Part shown: positions 41,939 to 54,864 of the stretch, piece after piece
Layout of the letters: the number at the start of each line of letters is the position of its first letter
How positions within the stretch are numbered: position 1 is the first letter of the stretch
The notes under the pieces: model-generated
The model's database searches: none
What the model saw: the letters and a program-made list of their open reading frames with translations, nothing else
What the model was told of the DNA's origin: nothing
Assembly: GCF_016808095.1 (NCBI RefSeq)
Contig: NC_068977.1
Location: forward strand, 10,166,479 to 10,230,478
Direction of reading: 5' to 3'
DNA length: 64,000 nucleotides
Origin: Vigna angularis
Taxonomy: Eukaryota > Streptophyta > Magnoliopsida > Fabales > Fabaceae
Translations under genes and position numbers: made by a program

Positions 41939-43126
41939 ATAAATGATGTCTTATTCAGATTTTTAAACTATTAATAATAAAATCATAACTACAAATTTTA
42001 GCTATTTTTTTAAATAAATAACAATATTATCCGACAAGAAATTTATTTTTCAATGTAAAAACTGATCTTTCTGTTGTTAATGTAGAAACAGGAAAAGTTA
42101 AAATAAAACGAATTAAATAATTAATCATATAAAACTGTCATTAACTTTTCTATTTCTGACATGATTGATAAATTAGTTATGAAAAAATACATATTACTTA
42201 TACTTTTTCTTTTATATTTATAAAAAATAATATACAAAAGATTTATGAAATAAAAATAATAATAATTATTAAAATAATATTTCATTATCATGTTAAATAA
42301 GAGATATATAATATATTTAAGAATGGAAGAAAAAAATAAAAAATGAGAACAAAAATATCAAATCATTTTCTCCACAAAAGAAAACGTGTGACAGCCAGAT
42401 TGAGTACTGAAAAAATTAAAAAATAATATAAAAAAATAATAAATATCTTAATAAATTTTGTTATTCTTTATTATATTTGAGTTTATATTCTATTATTTAT
42501 TAACATTTAATATTATGTTTTATAAAATAAATAAATAAAATACTTAATTTAATTTCTATCAATTTCTAATATACCAAATATAATTAAAAAGTTTTCACAA
42601 TATATCACATATATATAAAAAGATTTCAAAACATTTGAGAGACTATGATACCCTGTGTCCCTTGTAAGGTCCGCAGACCCTAATGGTTGATGTAACAAGG
42701 GTTTCTGCCTTGAGTTTGTAAGGAGTTGGTTATCTATTTTTCATTGAGTAGTAATACAATGACACGCCTACGTGTCACTTACATTCATATGACACGATCC
42801 ACGTAATTTTTCTTTTTTAAAAATGACATTGTACTTGAGGGTAAAAAGGGGAGAAATGTAAATTTTGTTTTCGTTTTTCTTTCGACGGTGAATGAAAAAA
42901 ACCATTTAGGTTAACTTTCTCTAACCTGCTTCTCTCACGTTCTCCCTCCTTCTTTGTTGCTTCCCATTTGTGTTTTTGAAGTGGTCGAATCGGTGGTTGT
43001 AGAAGTTTTTCGTGGGTTGAAGGTGTAGCATCATTGTGCCAATCCCAATCGGTGGTTGTGGAAGTTTCCAATGGTTGTGAGGTTTCAGGTTGGCGTTTCC
43101 AATTTTGTGGCTTATTTCGTGTGTGA
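41939..43126. other. Intergenic DNA flanking the second gypsy element
   Basis: AT-rich to about 42640, then a GACACG-containing segment (42750-42800) and a CT-rich leader-like stretch (42900-43120) that ends in GACTTTG, where element 2 inserted. No complete coding exon is evident. See the possible Mutator-like element spanning 42750-58940. Confidence 0.4.
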
Positions 43127-43131
43127 CTTTG

Positions 43132-45663
43132 TGTAACATCCCAATAAATAGTAATTACCATTAATTAGAATTAATTACAATTAACAGTAAACAGTAAATA
43201 GTTTTTACAACTAACAGAGATCAAAAGCCGAACGGCTGGAATATTAGCGTTACAATAATCAAGTCCAAAAACAGCGAACGCTAACAACGAACGGTTTACA
43301 AAATAAATAACCGAACGTCCCCAAAGACTAAACCGATAACCCAAAGACTAAAACCTAACGAGCGTACTAAGGCTCGGCTTTAACCTCCACTTCAACTAGG
43401 TTGGCGTCCTCCAAATTTTCTTCTTCCAGCATATCTTCAAGTGGCGCCTCTCCATCTGCTCACATCCACAACGGATGATCATTGCATTGACAAGACGGAC
43501 GTACATAACCAATAGACAACACAAGGAATTTCAAGGGTAAGCTTAGGTAATTTAATTCATACATTTCACATACAATTTAACATCAGAAATTAACACACAA
43601 GACATACATCAATGAATCAAAATAGAATAAATTATCCAACTCTCATAAATGACGACCGTCCGGACTGTATGAATCCAAGTAACCGCAGGCGTTCGTGCAC
43701 CCGGGTGATGTAGTAACTGGAACCATCCATCAGCTGCCACCCGAGGTTAACCCTATCAGCCTCAAAGTACTCAATAGGGCTAGGGTCTCCTGCCATTCCC
43801 ACACATGACCTACTCCCCTCTACATGAGGACGAGCACTCACGGAATATCAGGATGATCAGCCATCAGCGATTTTACCATGGTCATACTACACAATTCATC
43901 ATATTCAAATCAGAGAGACGTTCCTCCTTGGAACGCTCGTTCAAATTCCAAAAATCATAATTTCATCTCATATATGGTTCGCACATTTTATAATTCCCAC
44001 AACATCACGTTTTCAATCTTAGTTACACTTCTCTAAAAAGACGAACGTTAATTAACTGTATGGACGAACGCTATTTGAGATCAGGACGAACGCTATTTAA
44101 AAATCAGGACGAACGCTATTTAAAATCAATAATTATTCAATTAGTACGAACGTTTGATAGGAGACCTTGCGCGATTTAGAACGGACGCTCATTATAAGGC
44201 CGAGCACTATTTCGGACGAACGCTTGGTAGAATACCGTGCGCCGTTTAAGACGAATGTTCGACATAAGGCCGAACGCTTATCAAAGACGAACGCTCGACA
44301 GAAGGTCGAACGCTATCAAAGACGAACGCTCGACAGAAGGTCGAACGCTATCAAAGACGAACGCTCGACATAAGGGCGAGCGCTACTTATCAAGGACGAA
44401 CGCTCGACATAAGGACGAGCGCTACTTATCATTTATCTTTTTGAACGAGCGTTCGGTCTAAGACCGAACGCCACTTAGGACGAACGCTCAAATAGCATTT
44501 GAAATAGGGACGCTCGTTCTAAGACAGAATCCTTTCCAAATGAAAGAATTTCATTCTAAATCAATTTTAGAGAAACCGAACGGTATATGACCGTACAAGG
44601 ACGAGCGTATTTTATCAGGCAGAGAACATGATATTTTCCAGATTTTTCAGTTTACAATAACTTTACAGTTTTCATACGATTCATAACTTATAATTTCTCT
44701 CCACCATAAATCTCATACATTACAAAATTCATATTATCATCCCAAACCATACAGAAACTTAATCATATTCCAAATCATACATTTCATTCTCAGCATACAG
44801 TTCAAACAATATTCATCACATACATCCAGTGCAACCATGCTCGTTCATGTATAACTAAACATCAAATATTTCATGCATTTCAGACATCCAGTACACTTCA
44901 TTGCTTTCATACACATCAAACAAGTATTAAATTAAATTACTAAAGCTTCCCTTACCTGGTCTAGCAGTGCACTTCCAGTTGCTAGGGTTTCACTCGTTCT
45001 CTCACAACTTTCTATCCAAGGAGTTACTCAACAACTTTCACTAAATCTAACATACCAAAAATCGTAAATAGATCAGACCTCTAACCCATGCATGCAACCA
45101 GAATTTGGTTCGCAGAAAAAAAAGGGGAGAACGTTCAGGGACGAGAACTTACCAGTCACCAAATCCTAATGTGTTCGGTTCAAATGAAAGCTCACGACAC
45201 CGTGAACGATCCTACGGTTTCTGAAATGGAAACAGAGATGGTGATGGTGAGTTATCTTAGAGAGAAGATGAAAGATTTTAGAGAGAAGTTGGAGAAGAGA
45301 AATGGCCAGGGTTTCGTGAGGAAGAAGGTGAATGCAGAATTGATGGAAAGTGTTTTTCAGAGAAATCATTTCTCTCCCACGTCAAACGGCCATGCATTCA
45401 CGTGCTGCCACCTGGTTTCCACTACAGCTTTTAGAAGCTTCTGACGTGACAGATGGCGTCAGCGCATGCAGAGGGTGATTTCCCTTCCCACACAGGACGA
45501 ACGTCCGTTCTCATCATGCCACTTGTTTTCCACTAACGTTTTTTTTGGAACGTTCCCTCAGTGACACATGGCAGGCGCATGCAGTGTGGGTTTTGACGTG
45601 GCAAGGTGTAATAAATGGTGATCAGAGTGTGGATTTAAGTGCTTAATTATTCAGGTTCTCACA
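43132..45663 (-). repeat. 3' LTR of element 2
   Basis: The LTR downstream of the minus-strand pol. An array at about 44040-44480 repeats GACGAACGCTCGACA and related units with a period of about 35 bp. Apparent ORFs rich in SNAIKDERS-like repeats are by-products of that array, not genes. It has 7 bp more than the other LTR near 43195. Confidence 0.96.
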
Positions 45664-45673
45664 TTCCCCCTAA
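45664..45673 (-). other. Polypurine tract of element 2
   Basis: On the minus strand TTAGGGGGAAT directly precedes the 3' LTR, matching the polypurine tract of element 1. Confidence 0.7.
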
Positions 45674-45700
45674 CTACAAAAATTTTCGTCCTCGAAAATT

Positions 45701-48700
45701 CTAAGACTTACCAGGGAACAATTGAGGGTATAGCTCCTTCATAGCCTCTTCAATCTCCCATGTTGAGTCGCCAGTCCTTGCATCCCATACCACCTTCACC
45801 AGACTAACTTGCTTCCCCTTGTAGAGTTTGGTGCGGCTATCTTCCACACGAACGGGTTGCATCTTCAGTGTTCGGTCTGGGCGAAGCTGGACGTCTTCCA
45901 ACTCCAGTACGTGTGATGGATCAGCTATATATTTTCGGAGTTGAGAAACGTGAAAGACTGGATGTAGGTTGGACAGTTGAGGTGGTAAAGCTAGCTCATA
46001 CGCCACTGATCCAATCTTCTTCAGAATTTGATAAGGCCCTACGAACTTGGGTGAAAGCTTCTTTGGACGAAGGGCTCTTCCCACTCCAGTGATTGGATTC
46101 AACCTGAGAAACACGTGATCTCCAGTAGCGAATTCTAAGGGTCTTCTTCTCTTATCAGCATAAGATTTCTGCCTGCTTTGAGACGTCTTCAATCGTTCTT
46201 GAATCAGTTTCACCTTCTCGGTTGTTTGCTGGATTAATTCTGGTCCTGTTAATACATTCTCTCCTTCTTGAAACCAACACAGTGGCGTTCGACATTTTCT
46301 TCCGTAGAGAGCTTCAAACGGTGCCATTCCTGTGCTTGCTTGAAAACTGTTGTTATACGTGAATTCTACGAGCGGCAGAACTTCATCCCATACTCCCATA
46401 TGATCTAGGACGCACGTCCTCAATAAATCCTCGAGCGTCTGGATGGTTCGCTCATATTGGCCGTCCGTCTGAGGGTGATAGGCAGAACTCATTTGCAACT
46501 TGCTTCCCAATTCTCCTTGCAACGATTGCCAAAAACGAGATGTGAATCTCGTGTCTCGGTCTGAAATGATGCTTGAAGGAACTCCATGCAACCGAACAAT
46601 CTCTTTTACGTACAGTTTGGCCAAGTTTGTCATTGACATCTTTAGGTTGACTGCTAGGAAGTGGGCGCTCTTAGTTAATCTATCCACAATCACCCAAACT
46701 GAATCATGGTTTCTGACCGTGCGTGGCAGATGGGTCACGAAATCCATGGAAATGCTATCCCACTTCCATTCTGGAATCTCCAATGGCTGCAGCAACCCAC
46801 CTGGTCTTTGGTGTTCGGCCTTTGCACGTTGACAAGTTAAACAAGACGCTACAAAACGTGCAATGTCACTCTTCATTCCAGGCCACCAGAATAATAAACG
46901 GAGGTCCTGATACATCTTAGTCATGCCCGGATGCATGCTAAGACGGTTGTGATGTCCTTCCTCCAGGATGATTCTCTTCAATTCGCCGTCGTTTGGAACG
47001 CACGTTCTATCCATATAGCGCAGTAAATCGTCCGTTCCAATATTGAATCCCTTAGCCTGATCTGTGCCGAGCGTACTCAATATCTTTGCCAATTCCTCAT
47101 CTTCACGCTGTTTCACTTTGATCCGATCAAACACATCACTGGAAAGTCTAAGGTTACAACATCTAATCACGTTCGCTCCTAAATCGAACTGTAACCTTAG
47201 ATCTCTAAAACTTTCTACCAAGCTCAGCTCTTTCACCATCATTGCCGAGACCCTTACTGCCTTCCTACTCAAGGCGTCTGCTACTACATTAGCCTTTCCC
47301 GGGTGATACAACAGCTCAAACTCATAATCTTTCAAAAATTCGAGCCACCTCCTTTGCCTCATATTCAATTCCTTTTGATCAAAGAGGTACTTGAGACTCT
47401 TGTGATCACTAAAGACTTGAAACGTTGCTCCATACAGATGATGCCTCCAAATCTTAAGTGCAAACACGACCGCTGCCAACTCTAAGTCGTGTGTGGGGTA
47501 ATTCTTCTCGTGGATCTTCAACTGCCTAGAAGCGTAAGCCACCACCTTCCTCTCTTGCATCAATACGCAGCCCAAACCTTGATACGACGCATCACAATAC
47601 ACTTCAAAAGGTTTGGCCGTGTCTGGAATGATCAACACTGGGGCGCTCGTTAACTTCTTCTTCAATTCCCGGAAGCTCTCCTCACAACGATCGGTCCACG
47701 CGAACGGCTGGTCTTTCCTGGTGAGGTACGTCAGAGGGGCTACTATCTTAGAGAATCCCTCAATGAATCGCCTATAGTAGCCCGCAAGCCCCACGAAGCT
47801 TCTAACCTCTGTGACCGAACGTGGGCTCTCCCAATCCAGTACTGCTTTCACCTTGGCTGGATCCACCGAAATGCCACCAGCAGAAACAACGTGCCCCAAA
47901 AATTGGATTTCCTTCATCCAGAATTCACACTTCGAACGCTTGGCATACAATTCTTTTCCCCTCAACACGCTTAAGACGATCCTCAAGTGGTCTTCATGTT
48001 CGTCAAAGTTCTTGGAGTAAATGAGGATGTCATCAATGAACACTACTACAAATTTGTCAAGGTACGGCCTAAAAATTCTGTTCATGTAGTCCATGAAGAT
48101 TGCAGGTGCGTTCGTCACTCCAAAGGGCATCACCACGTATTCATAATGACCATAACGAGACCGAAATGCAGTCTTATGAATATCTCCCTCCTTCACTCTA
48201 ATCTGATGATAGCCCGAACGCAGATCAATCTTTGAAAACACGCACGCACCTTGCAACTGATCCAGTAGGTCGTCTATCCTTGGAAGTGGATACTTGTTCT
48301 TGATGGTCAGCTTATTAAGTTGCCTATAATCAATGCAGAGCCGAGAGCTGCCATCCTTCTTCTTGACCAACAACACAGGTGCTCCCCATGGTGAAACGCT
48401 CGGCCTGATGAACTTCTTATCCATCAATTCTTCAATCTGCATTTTTAGCTCGGCCAACTCGGCTGGTGCCATCCTATAAGGTTGAACCGAGATGGGTGCA
48501 GCAGTTGTCACCAGGTCGATTGTGAATTCGACCTCACGAACGGGAGGTAGACCAGGGACTTCATCCGGAAAGACGTCCGGAAAGTCATCCACTACCGTTC
48601 GTCCTCCACTGCTCTCATCAATGAGCGAACGCTCCACTTCGTTGTCTTCATACGTCATGATCAGAAAGCAGCTCGCTCCTTCCATGATGTCTTCCTTCAA

Positions 48701-49156
48701 CTGACCGCAATCAACAGATAACTCCTCCTCTTCTTCACCTGGGAAGACTAACTCCTTCTTCCCACAATCAATGAGAATCTGATTGGTAGCCAACCAATCC
48801 ATCCCCAAAATTACTTCTAAGTCTTGAAGGGGTAAACAAATGAGATTAACCTTAAATCTACGCCCCTCAACTTCTATCGAACATCTTACACAAACTGTAG
48901 ACGTCTTGATCCCACCAGCCGCTGGGGTTGACACCACCAAGTCGAACTGTAATTCACTCTCCACTAACCCCAGTTCCTCAACGCACTCCTTCGAGATGAA
49001 GGAATGAGTTGCCCCCGAATCATACAGTACACCGCAAGGCTTTCCATACAATAAGCAAGTGCTGGTGATGAGTGTACCTGAACGAGCAGCTTCAGCACCC
49101 GTGATTGCATACACTCTCCCTGTTGCTTGCGCACGTCCACCTGTGACTTGCTTCAC
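45701..49156 (-). CDS. Pol polyprotein of element 2 (start lost)
   Basis: An open frame of 1151 codons runs from the Gag-protease linker to the end of Pol. It includes DSGATHSF (protease), YRQLN and FIDDIL (reverse transcriptase), YCDAS (RNase H), an [10 protein letters not shown] zinc-site region, and integrase with its D,D,E residues in SMDF, SDRDTRF and DGQYERT. The C-terminal LVKVVW...STWE segment is chromodomain-like. It aligns closely with the equivalent part of element 1, but the frame begins at a GTG created by the upstream deletion, not at a natural start. Normally it would be made only as a fusion to Gag. After the deletion Gag and Pol are in different frames, so expression would require frameshifting or internal initiation. 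Confidence 0.9.
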   Translation of the reverse strand: MKQVTGGRAQATGRVYAITGAEAARSGTLITSTCLLYGKPCGVLYDSGATHSFISKECVEELGLVESELQFDLVVSTPAAGGIKTSTVCVRCSIEVEGRRFKVNLICLPLQDLEVILGMDWLATNQILIDCGKKELVFPGEEEEELSVDCGQLKEDIMEGASCFLIMTYEDNEVERSLIDESSGGRTVVDDFPDVFPDEVPGLPPVREVEFTIDLVTTAAPISVQPYRMAPAELAELKMQIEELMDKKFIRPSVSPWGAPVLLVKKKDGSSRLCIDYRQLNKLTIKNKYPLPRIDDLLDQLQGACVFSKIDLRSGYHQIRVKEGDIHKTAFRSRYGHYEYVVMPFGVTNAPAIFMDYMNRIFRPYLDKFVVVFIDDILIYSKNFDEHEDHLRIVLSVLRGKELYAKRSKCEFWMKEIQFLGHVVSAGGISVDPAKVKAVLDWESPRSVTEVRSFVGLAGYYRRFIEGFSKIVAPLTYLTRKDQPFAWTDRCEESFRELKKKLTSAPVLIIPDTAKPFEVYCDASYQGLGCVLMQERKVVAYASRQLKIHEKNYPTHDLELAAVVFALKIWRHHLYGATFQVFSDHKSLKYLFDQKELNMRQRRWLEFLKDYEFELLYHPGKANVVADALSRKAVRVSAMMVKELSLVESFRDLRLQFDLGANVIRCCNLRLSSDVFDRIKVKQREDEELAKILSTLGTDQAKGFNIGTDDLLRYMDRTCVPNDGELKRIILEEGHHNRLSMHPGMTKMYQDLRLLFWWPGMKSDIARFVASCLTCQRAKAEHQRPGGLLQPLEIPEWKWDSISMDFVTHLPRTVRNHDSVWVIVDRLTKSAHFLAVNLKMSMTNLAKLYVKEIVRLHGVPSSIISDRDTRFTSRFWQSLQGELGSKLQMSSAYHPQTDGQYERTIQTLEDLLRTCVLDHMGVWDEVLPLVEFTYNNSFQASTGMAPFEALYGRKCRTPLCWFQEGENVLTGPELIQQTTEKVKLIQERLKTSQSRQKSYADKRRRPLEFATGDHVFLRLNPITGVGRALRPKKLSPKFVGPYQILKKIGSVAYELALPPQLSNLHPVFHVSQLRKYIADPSHVLELEDVQLRPDRTLKMQPVRVEDSRTKLYKGKQVSLVKVVWDARTGDSTWEIEEAMKELYPQLFPGKS

Positions 49157-49241
49157 CCGTCAGCAAGTATTCGGTAAATGTTAAGCGGTTGTCATCCGGA
49201 CACCTCTTAGCATTATAAATGCGCTCCATATCTCTGAGCCA

Positions 49242-49595
49242 CTAATCCGCTTCATCCGGAAGACCCTTCCCATTGAACTTGGCCGGATGGTGTTGGAGAA
49301 AACTCTCCAAACTCCATTCAGTGGTAGGCGGAGCAGCGTTAGAAGAGGACGCTCCAGCCGTGCCTCTGGTTGCAGCCAATATCTCCATTAACTGCCGCTG
49401 CGTTGCCTTAGAGTTGGATCGAGAAGCTTCCAGACTCTGCATAGCTGCCTGATTTTGTTGCATCAGGGTAGCATTCTGTTCCATAAGGGTGGTATTTTGC
49501 TGCTGAAGTCTGTCGATCACCGTCTCCAACAACCGAGCGTTGTTGGACGTATCCGGTTCGTTGGGCTGGGGTGGCGGAGGAAGTCTAGGTGCCAT
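49242..49595 (-). pseudogene. Truncated Gag of element 2
   Basis: The ATG at 49595 starts [10 protein letters not shown] as in element 1, followed by the Q/N-rich coiled segment and the start of the Gag domain. An in-frame TAG (49242-49244) ends it after 117 residues, where element 1 has a sense codon before [12 protein letters not shown]. About 80 bp beyond the stop the Gag reading is still recognisable (to LLTGEAS), then jumps to the zinc-knuckle/protease linker. The zinc knuckles and most of capsid are gone, so it cannot assemble particles. Confidence 0.9.
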
Positions 49596-49735
49596 GTGAT
49601 TCTCTGGACACAGAGAAACGTACGTTAGTTATGTTCAAGAGTTAAATAATTTCATAACTCATTAAACACAATACAAGCACACAACGAAAACATAGTGTAC
49701 TCATAACCCTACTTGTCCTTAAAAGAACAAAACTG

Positions 49736-49747
49736 CTCTGATACCAC
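49736..49747 (-). other. Primer-binding site of element 2
   Basis: GCTCTGATACCA on the + strand is the complement of TGGTATCAGAGC. It lies 3 bp inside the 5' LTR of this minus-strand element and is the same tRNA-Met site used by element 1. Confidence 0.93.
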
Positions 49748-49750
49748 TAA

Positions 49751-52275
49751 TGTAACATCCCAATAAATAGTAATTACCATTAATTAGAATTAATTACAAT
49801 TAACAGTAAACAGTCTTTACAACTAACAGAGATCAAAAGCCGAACGGCTGGAATATTAGCGTTACAATAATCAAGTCCAAAAACAGCGAACGCTAACAAC
49901 GAACGGTTTACAAAATAAATAACCGAACGTCCCCAAAGACTAAACCGATAACCCAAAGACTAAAACCTAACGAGCGTACTAAGGCTCGGCTTTAACCTCC
50001 ACTTCAACTAGGTTGGCGTCCTCCAAATTTTCTTCTTCCAGCATATCTTCAAGTGGCGCCTCTCCATCTGCTCACATCCACAACGGATGATCATTGCATT
50101 GACAAGACGGACGTACATAACCAATAGACAACACAAGGAATTTCAAGGGTAAGCTTAGGTAATTTAATTCATACATTTCACATACAATTTAACATCAGAA
50201 ATTAACACACAAGACATACATCAATGAATCAAAATAGAATAAATTATCCAACTCTCATAAATGACGACCGTCCGGACTGTATGAATCCAAGTAACCGCAG
50301 GCGTTCGTGCACCCGGGTGATGTAGTAACTGGAACCATCCATCAGCTGCCACCCGAGGTTAACCCTATCAGCCTCAAAGTACTCAATAGGGCTAGGGTCT
50401 CCTGCCATTCCCACACATGACCTACTCCCCTCTACATGAGGACGAGCACTCACGGAATATCAGGATGATCAGCCATCAGCGATTTTACCATGGTCATACT
50501 ACACAATTCATCATATTCAAATCAGAGAGACGTTCCTCCTTGGAACGCTCGTTCAAATTCCAAAAATCATAATTTCATCTCATATATGGTTCGCACATTT
50601 TATAATTCCCACAACATCACGTTTTCAATCTTAGTTACACTTCTCTAAAAAGACGAACGTTAATTAACTGTATGGACGAACGCTATTTGAGATCAGGACG
50701 AACGCTATTTAAAAATCAGGACGAACGCTATTTAAAATCAATAATTATTCAATTAGTACGAACGTTTGATAGGAGACCTTGCGCGATTTAGAACGGACGC
50801 TCATTATAAGGCCGAGCACTATTTCGGACGAACGCTTGGTAGAATACCGTGCGCCGTTTAAGACGAATGTTCGACATAAGGCCGAACGCTTATCAAAGAC
50901 GAACGCTCGACAGAAGGTCGAACGCTATCAAAGACGAACGCTCGACAGAAGGTCGAACGCTATCAAAGACGAACGCTCGACATAAGGGCGAGCGCTACTT
51001 ATCAAGGACGAACGCTCGACATAAGGACGAGCGCTACTTATCATTTATCTTTTTGAACGAGCGTTCGGTCTAAGACCGAACGCCACTTAGGACGAACGCT
51101 CAAATAGCATTTGAAATAGGGACGCTCGTTCTAAGACAGAATCCTTTCCAAATGAAAGAATTTCATTCTAAATCAATTTTAGAGAAACCGAACGGTATAT
51201 GACCGTACAAGGACGAGCGTATTTTATCAGGCAGAGAACATGATATTTTCCAGATTTTTCAGTTTACAATAACTTTACAGTTTTCATACGATTCATAACT
51301 TATAATTTCTCTCCACCATAAATCTCATACATTACAAAATTCATATTATCATCCCAAACCATACAGAAACTTAATCATATTCCAAATCATACATTTCATT
51401 CTCAGCATACAGTTCAAACAATATTCATCACATACATCCAGTGCAACCATGCTCGTTCATGTATAACTAAACATCAAATATTTCATGCATTTCAGACATC
51501 CAGTACACTTCATTGCTTTCATACACATCAAACAAGTATTAAATTAAATTACTAAAGCTTCCCTTACCTGGTCTAGCAGTGCACTTCCAGTTGCTAGGGT
51601 TTCACTCGTTCTCTCACAGCTTTCTATCCAAGGAGTTACTCAACAACTTTCACTAAATCTAACATACCAAAAATCGTAAATAGATCAGACCTCTAACCCA
51701 TGCATGCAACCAGAATTTGGTTCGCAGAAAAAAAAGGGGAGAACGTTCAGGGACGAGAACTTACCAGTCACCAAATCCTAATGTGTTCGGTTCAAATGAA
51801 AGCTCACGACACCGTGAACGATCCTACGGTTTCTGAAATGGAAACAGAGATGGTGATGGTGAGTTATCTTAGAGAGAAGATGAAAGATTTTAGAGAGAAG
51901 TTGGAGAAGAGAAATGGCCAGGGTTTCGTAAGGAAGAAGGTGAATGCAGAATTGATGGAAAGTGTTTTTCAGAGAAATCATTTCTCTCCCACGTCAAACG
52001 GCCATGCATTCACGTGCTGCCACCTGGTTTCCACTACAGCTTTTAGAAGCTTCTGACGTGACAGATGGCGTCAGCGCATGCAGAGGGTGATTTCCCTTCC
52101 CACACAGGACGAACGTCCGTTCTCATCATGCCACTTGTTTTCCACTAACGTTTTTTTTGGAACGTTCCCTCAGTGACACATGGCAGGCGCATGCAGTGTG
52201 GGTTTTGACGTGGCAAGGTGTAATAAATGGTGATCAGAGTGTGGATTTAAGTGCTTAATTATTCAGGTTCTCACA
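49751..52275 (-). repeat. 5' LTR of element 2
   Basis: Nearly identical to 43132-45663. It carries the same CGAACGCT motif array (about 50650-51090) and the same spurious ORFs, for example 51700-52056, which mirrors 45088-45444. Confidence 0.96.
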
Positions 52276-52280
52276 CTTTG

Positions 52281-54860
52281 AGGTAAGGGTTTTCTAATTT
52301 TTTCTTTTGTAGTTTTACCTTTTTAGTAGTTGGGGTGATAGATTGTATAACAGTTAGTTTTTGGAAATTTTATGTCTATTCTCTGCATGTGAAGTTCGAA
52401 TGTTTTTATTAAGGCAGTTTGGATACAATGTGGGTTGTTATAATTTTGGTTCGAGCCAGATAAGGGTCTATATTTGTTCTCTGGTTGAATCTGAGTGTGG
52501 ATACATTTATTTATTGCTTTGAAAGTTAATTTGTGTTTCAAAAAATTACAATCCATGATATGCCCAGTTTTGACAAAATCAGTACGTTTAAAAGTTTACA
52601 AGGGAAGGTTGTCTTCATTAGGGATGATGATAATAATGTTAAATTTTGTGCCTGTGATTAATAAGATATTTGTTATATTAGATGCATGTTCATATATATT
52701 ATGTTGTTAATAAAATAGGCTCTTGTTTTTCTTTCACCTGTAGGATTGTACAGTAACCAAAATCATGTCAAGTTTCCTCACTTTTGTAGCTTGTAAGTTT
52801 GTTGTTTTAAACCATGAATAGTGTAATAGTTTGAATGTGACATTAACTAAAAAAAGTAAAACATGTTAAGGAAGATTAACTATGAAACCTCCCACAAGTT
52901 CCATTGCTTGCTTATCAGTGGAACTTCCAATGTCTATGGCACAATGCGGATGATAAAGTTCGAATCTGTAAGAATACTCATAATGAAGTGTTTTCGGTTG
53001 AGAAAGGTCATATTTTAAATGTCTCTGTTAAGTCCATAGAAAGTTGTAATTGACTCAACCTAATCACATTTTCCTACACTAAATCTTGGCTGAAATTTTG
53101 AAGGTGATTTAAGCTAAAGTTCATTTTATGGATTTACATTATCTTTGTTTTTGATTAAATTCATCACTTTCACGATCATCACAATAAATGATTCCTTATC
53201 TTATAAAAAAAATTAAAAGAGTATTTTAGGATTAAAGTAATTGTGCTAATTAATAGTATAAGAAAAACCAAAAAAGAAGTTGGATTGGAAGGACCATGGT
53301 TTTAAGCCAATATGAGCAAAGTGGTTGTTAATGATGAAGACAGGGCATAAATGATGGTTGTGGTCATGGGCAGACCTAGACAATAACCCTGCAAGTACTA
53401 CTACCCTTACAACCCTTTCTTTTTTCCAAAAGCTCATACACTTTTTTACATGCCCTCTGAAGTTGATAGAGACTGAAAAATTGCCTAATTATATTACATT
53501 TATTTGATTAATGGAAATACTAATAGCTTCACCTTACACTCTAGTCCTCCTCAATTATTTTTTGCAGTAATAAAATCACATTTTGAACTTTACTATAGCC
53601 CTCTATCTCACATCATCAACATACAAATCTCTCCAACAAAACTTACTTATTTATATCTATCTCACATCATCAACATACAAATCTCTTCAACAAAACTTAC
53701 TTATTTCTATAGAATTGAAGTTTCACATGTCCACCAAAGTATAAGCAGATCAAGCTCTTGCTATCATACTAACATTTGCTGAACCATAAAAGATTGCATA
53801 TAATTTAAAGAACACAACACAAACTTCTTCAGACAAATATATGGAACTTGGGACTACATCCTTTTCTTCATTATATGGCAACAGGGTATATTCATTTTGC
53901 AGGTATCATATACATAGTTAAATGATAAGAAAAACAAAAACTATGCATTATGGTTTGTAACTCAGCTTATTCTTTTTAATACATTCTGCAAAATCTATTT
54001 TTCAAACTACATGCAGTTCTATATTTGTTTTCCTTTTAGAATGAAGGTGAACTTGCTGGTGTATTGGTTAAGACCGTGTTAGTGTGTAATAACTTTCAAT
54101 TTTGTGGTGGGTACTATTGGTTATAAACATAATAGTGTGAATACTGGTGTATGTGCTCACTGATGTCATATGATGGGTTTTATAAATATTTATGTTTTTC
54201 TTGGCTAAAGACGTGTTGTAACTATTATATAATCACAGTTCCACTTTATGCATGCATTAGTTAAATACATATTATTTTACCAATACATGAAACTGAACTT
54301 GTCACTCTCATTATACAATGATGTTGATTGTGTTTTGAAAAATGTGTAGGATATAGTGATATGGACAAACTAATGCAATCTCTAAAGTCACACCCTGCAC
54401 TTTTATTTTCACTTTTCAATCAATTCTCTTCTCAGTCTCTGAGTAAAAGGTTTATGTATATGTTTATTTCAATATGATTTATGATAAAAGGATTTTAAGT
54501 GTAATATTAAACAAGAGTATTGTTATTGCAGGAACAATTACAAGTTGTGCAACAACAGATGATTTGTCAGTGGGTATTACACGAAGATAATGTTCATCGC
54601 AGTAGGGTATTGAAGAAATGTGGGATGCTTTAGGCATTGATTAATTCATGAAGTAGGACAACATGACCAAGTTGAATACATTGAAGTACGGGAACACATA
54701 TTGAACATAATGTACATATTTTAGGTTGTTTAGTTTCTGTAATGAAGAATATGTTGTACTGTTTAATGTTTATGAATTTTATGATTGATTATAAAATGCT
54801 TTCTGGATGAAAATTTAAGTTTGGTTATTCATAAAAGTTTGGATGGCAACCATATTGATG
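52281..54860. other. Region right of element 2, no recognised gene
   Basis: Directly after the target duplication, AGGTAAGGG could be a splice donor, with possible acceptors at about 52743 (CACCTGTAG) and 54531 (TTATTGCAG). The latter opens a roughly 34-codon exon-like stretch reading EQLQVVQQQMICQW. Two tandem 54-bp units occur at 53603-53710. I do not recognise any protein; a spliced noncoding or transposon-derived transcript is possible. Confidence 0.35.
53603..53710. repeat. Two tandem 54-bp units
   Basis: CTATCTCACATCATCAACAT starts at 53603 and again at 53657. The two units are nearly identical through CAACAAAACTTACTTATTT. Confidence 0.9.
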
Positions 54861-54864
54861 AAAT

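Larger units (their letters stand above)
43132..52275 (-). mobile_element. Ty3/gypsy LTR retrotransposon, gag-deleted (element 2)
   Basis: This 9.1-kb element reads on the minus strand. On the + strand its LTRs (43132-45663 and 49751-52275) begin TGTAACATCCC and end GGTTCTCACA. The 5-bp target duplication CTTTG is at 43127-43131 and 52276-52280. By eye the LTRs differ by two substitutions and one 7-bp indel in 2.5 kb, so insertion is very recent. It is a relative of element 1, with similar Pol, similar gene order and the same CGAACG-type LTR motif arrays. Its Gag has an in-frame stop and a large deletion, so it cannot supply capsid itself; Pol is open. Confidence 0.97.

Noticed and set aside
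44167..44461. Arg/Ser/Lys-rich repeat ORFs (also at 50779-51073)
   Set aside because: They are translations of the short CGAACGCTCGACA tandem motif in the element 2 LTRs, not proteins.
45088..45444. 118-codon ORF starting MHATRIW (also at 51700-52056)
   Set aside because: It occurs in both LTRs of element 2 at the same relative position, so it is LTR sequence and not a gene.
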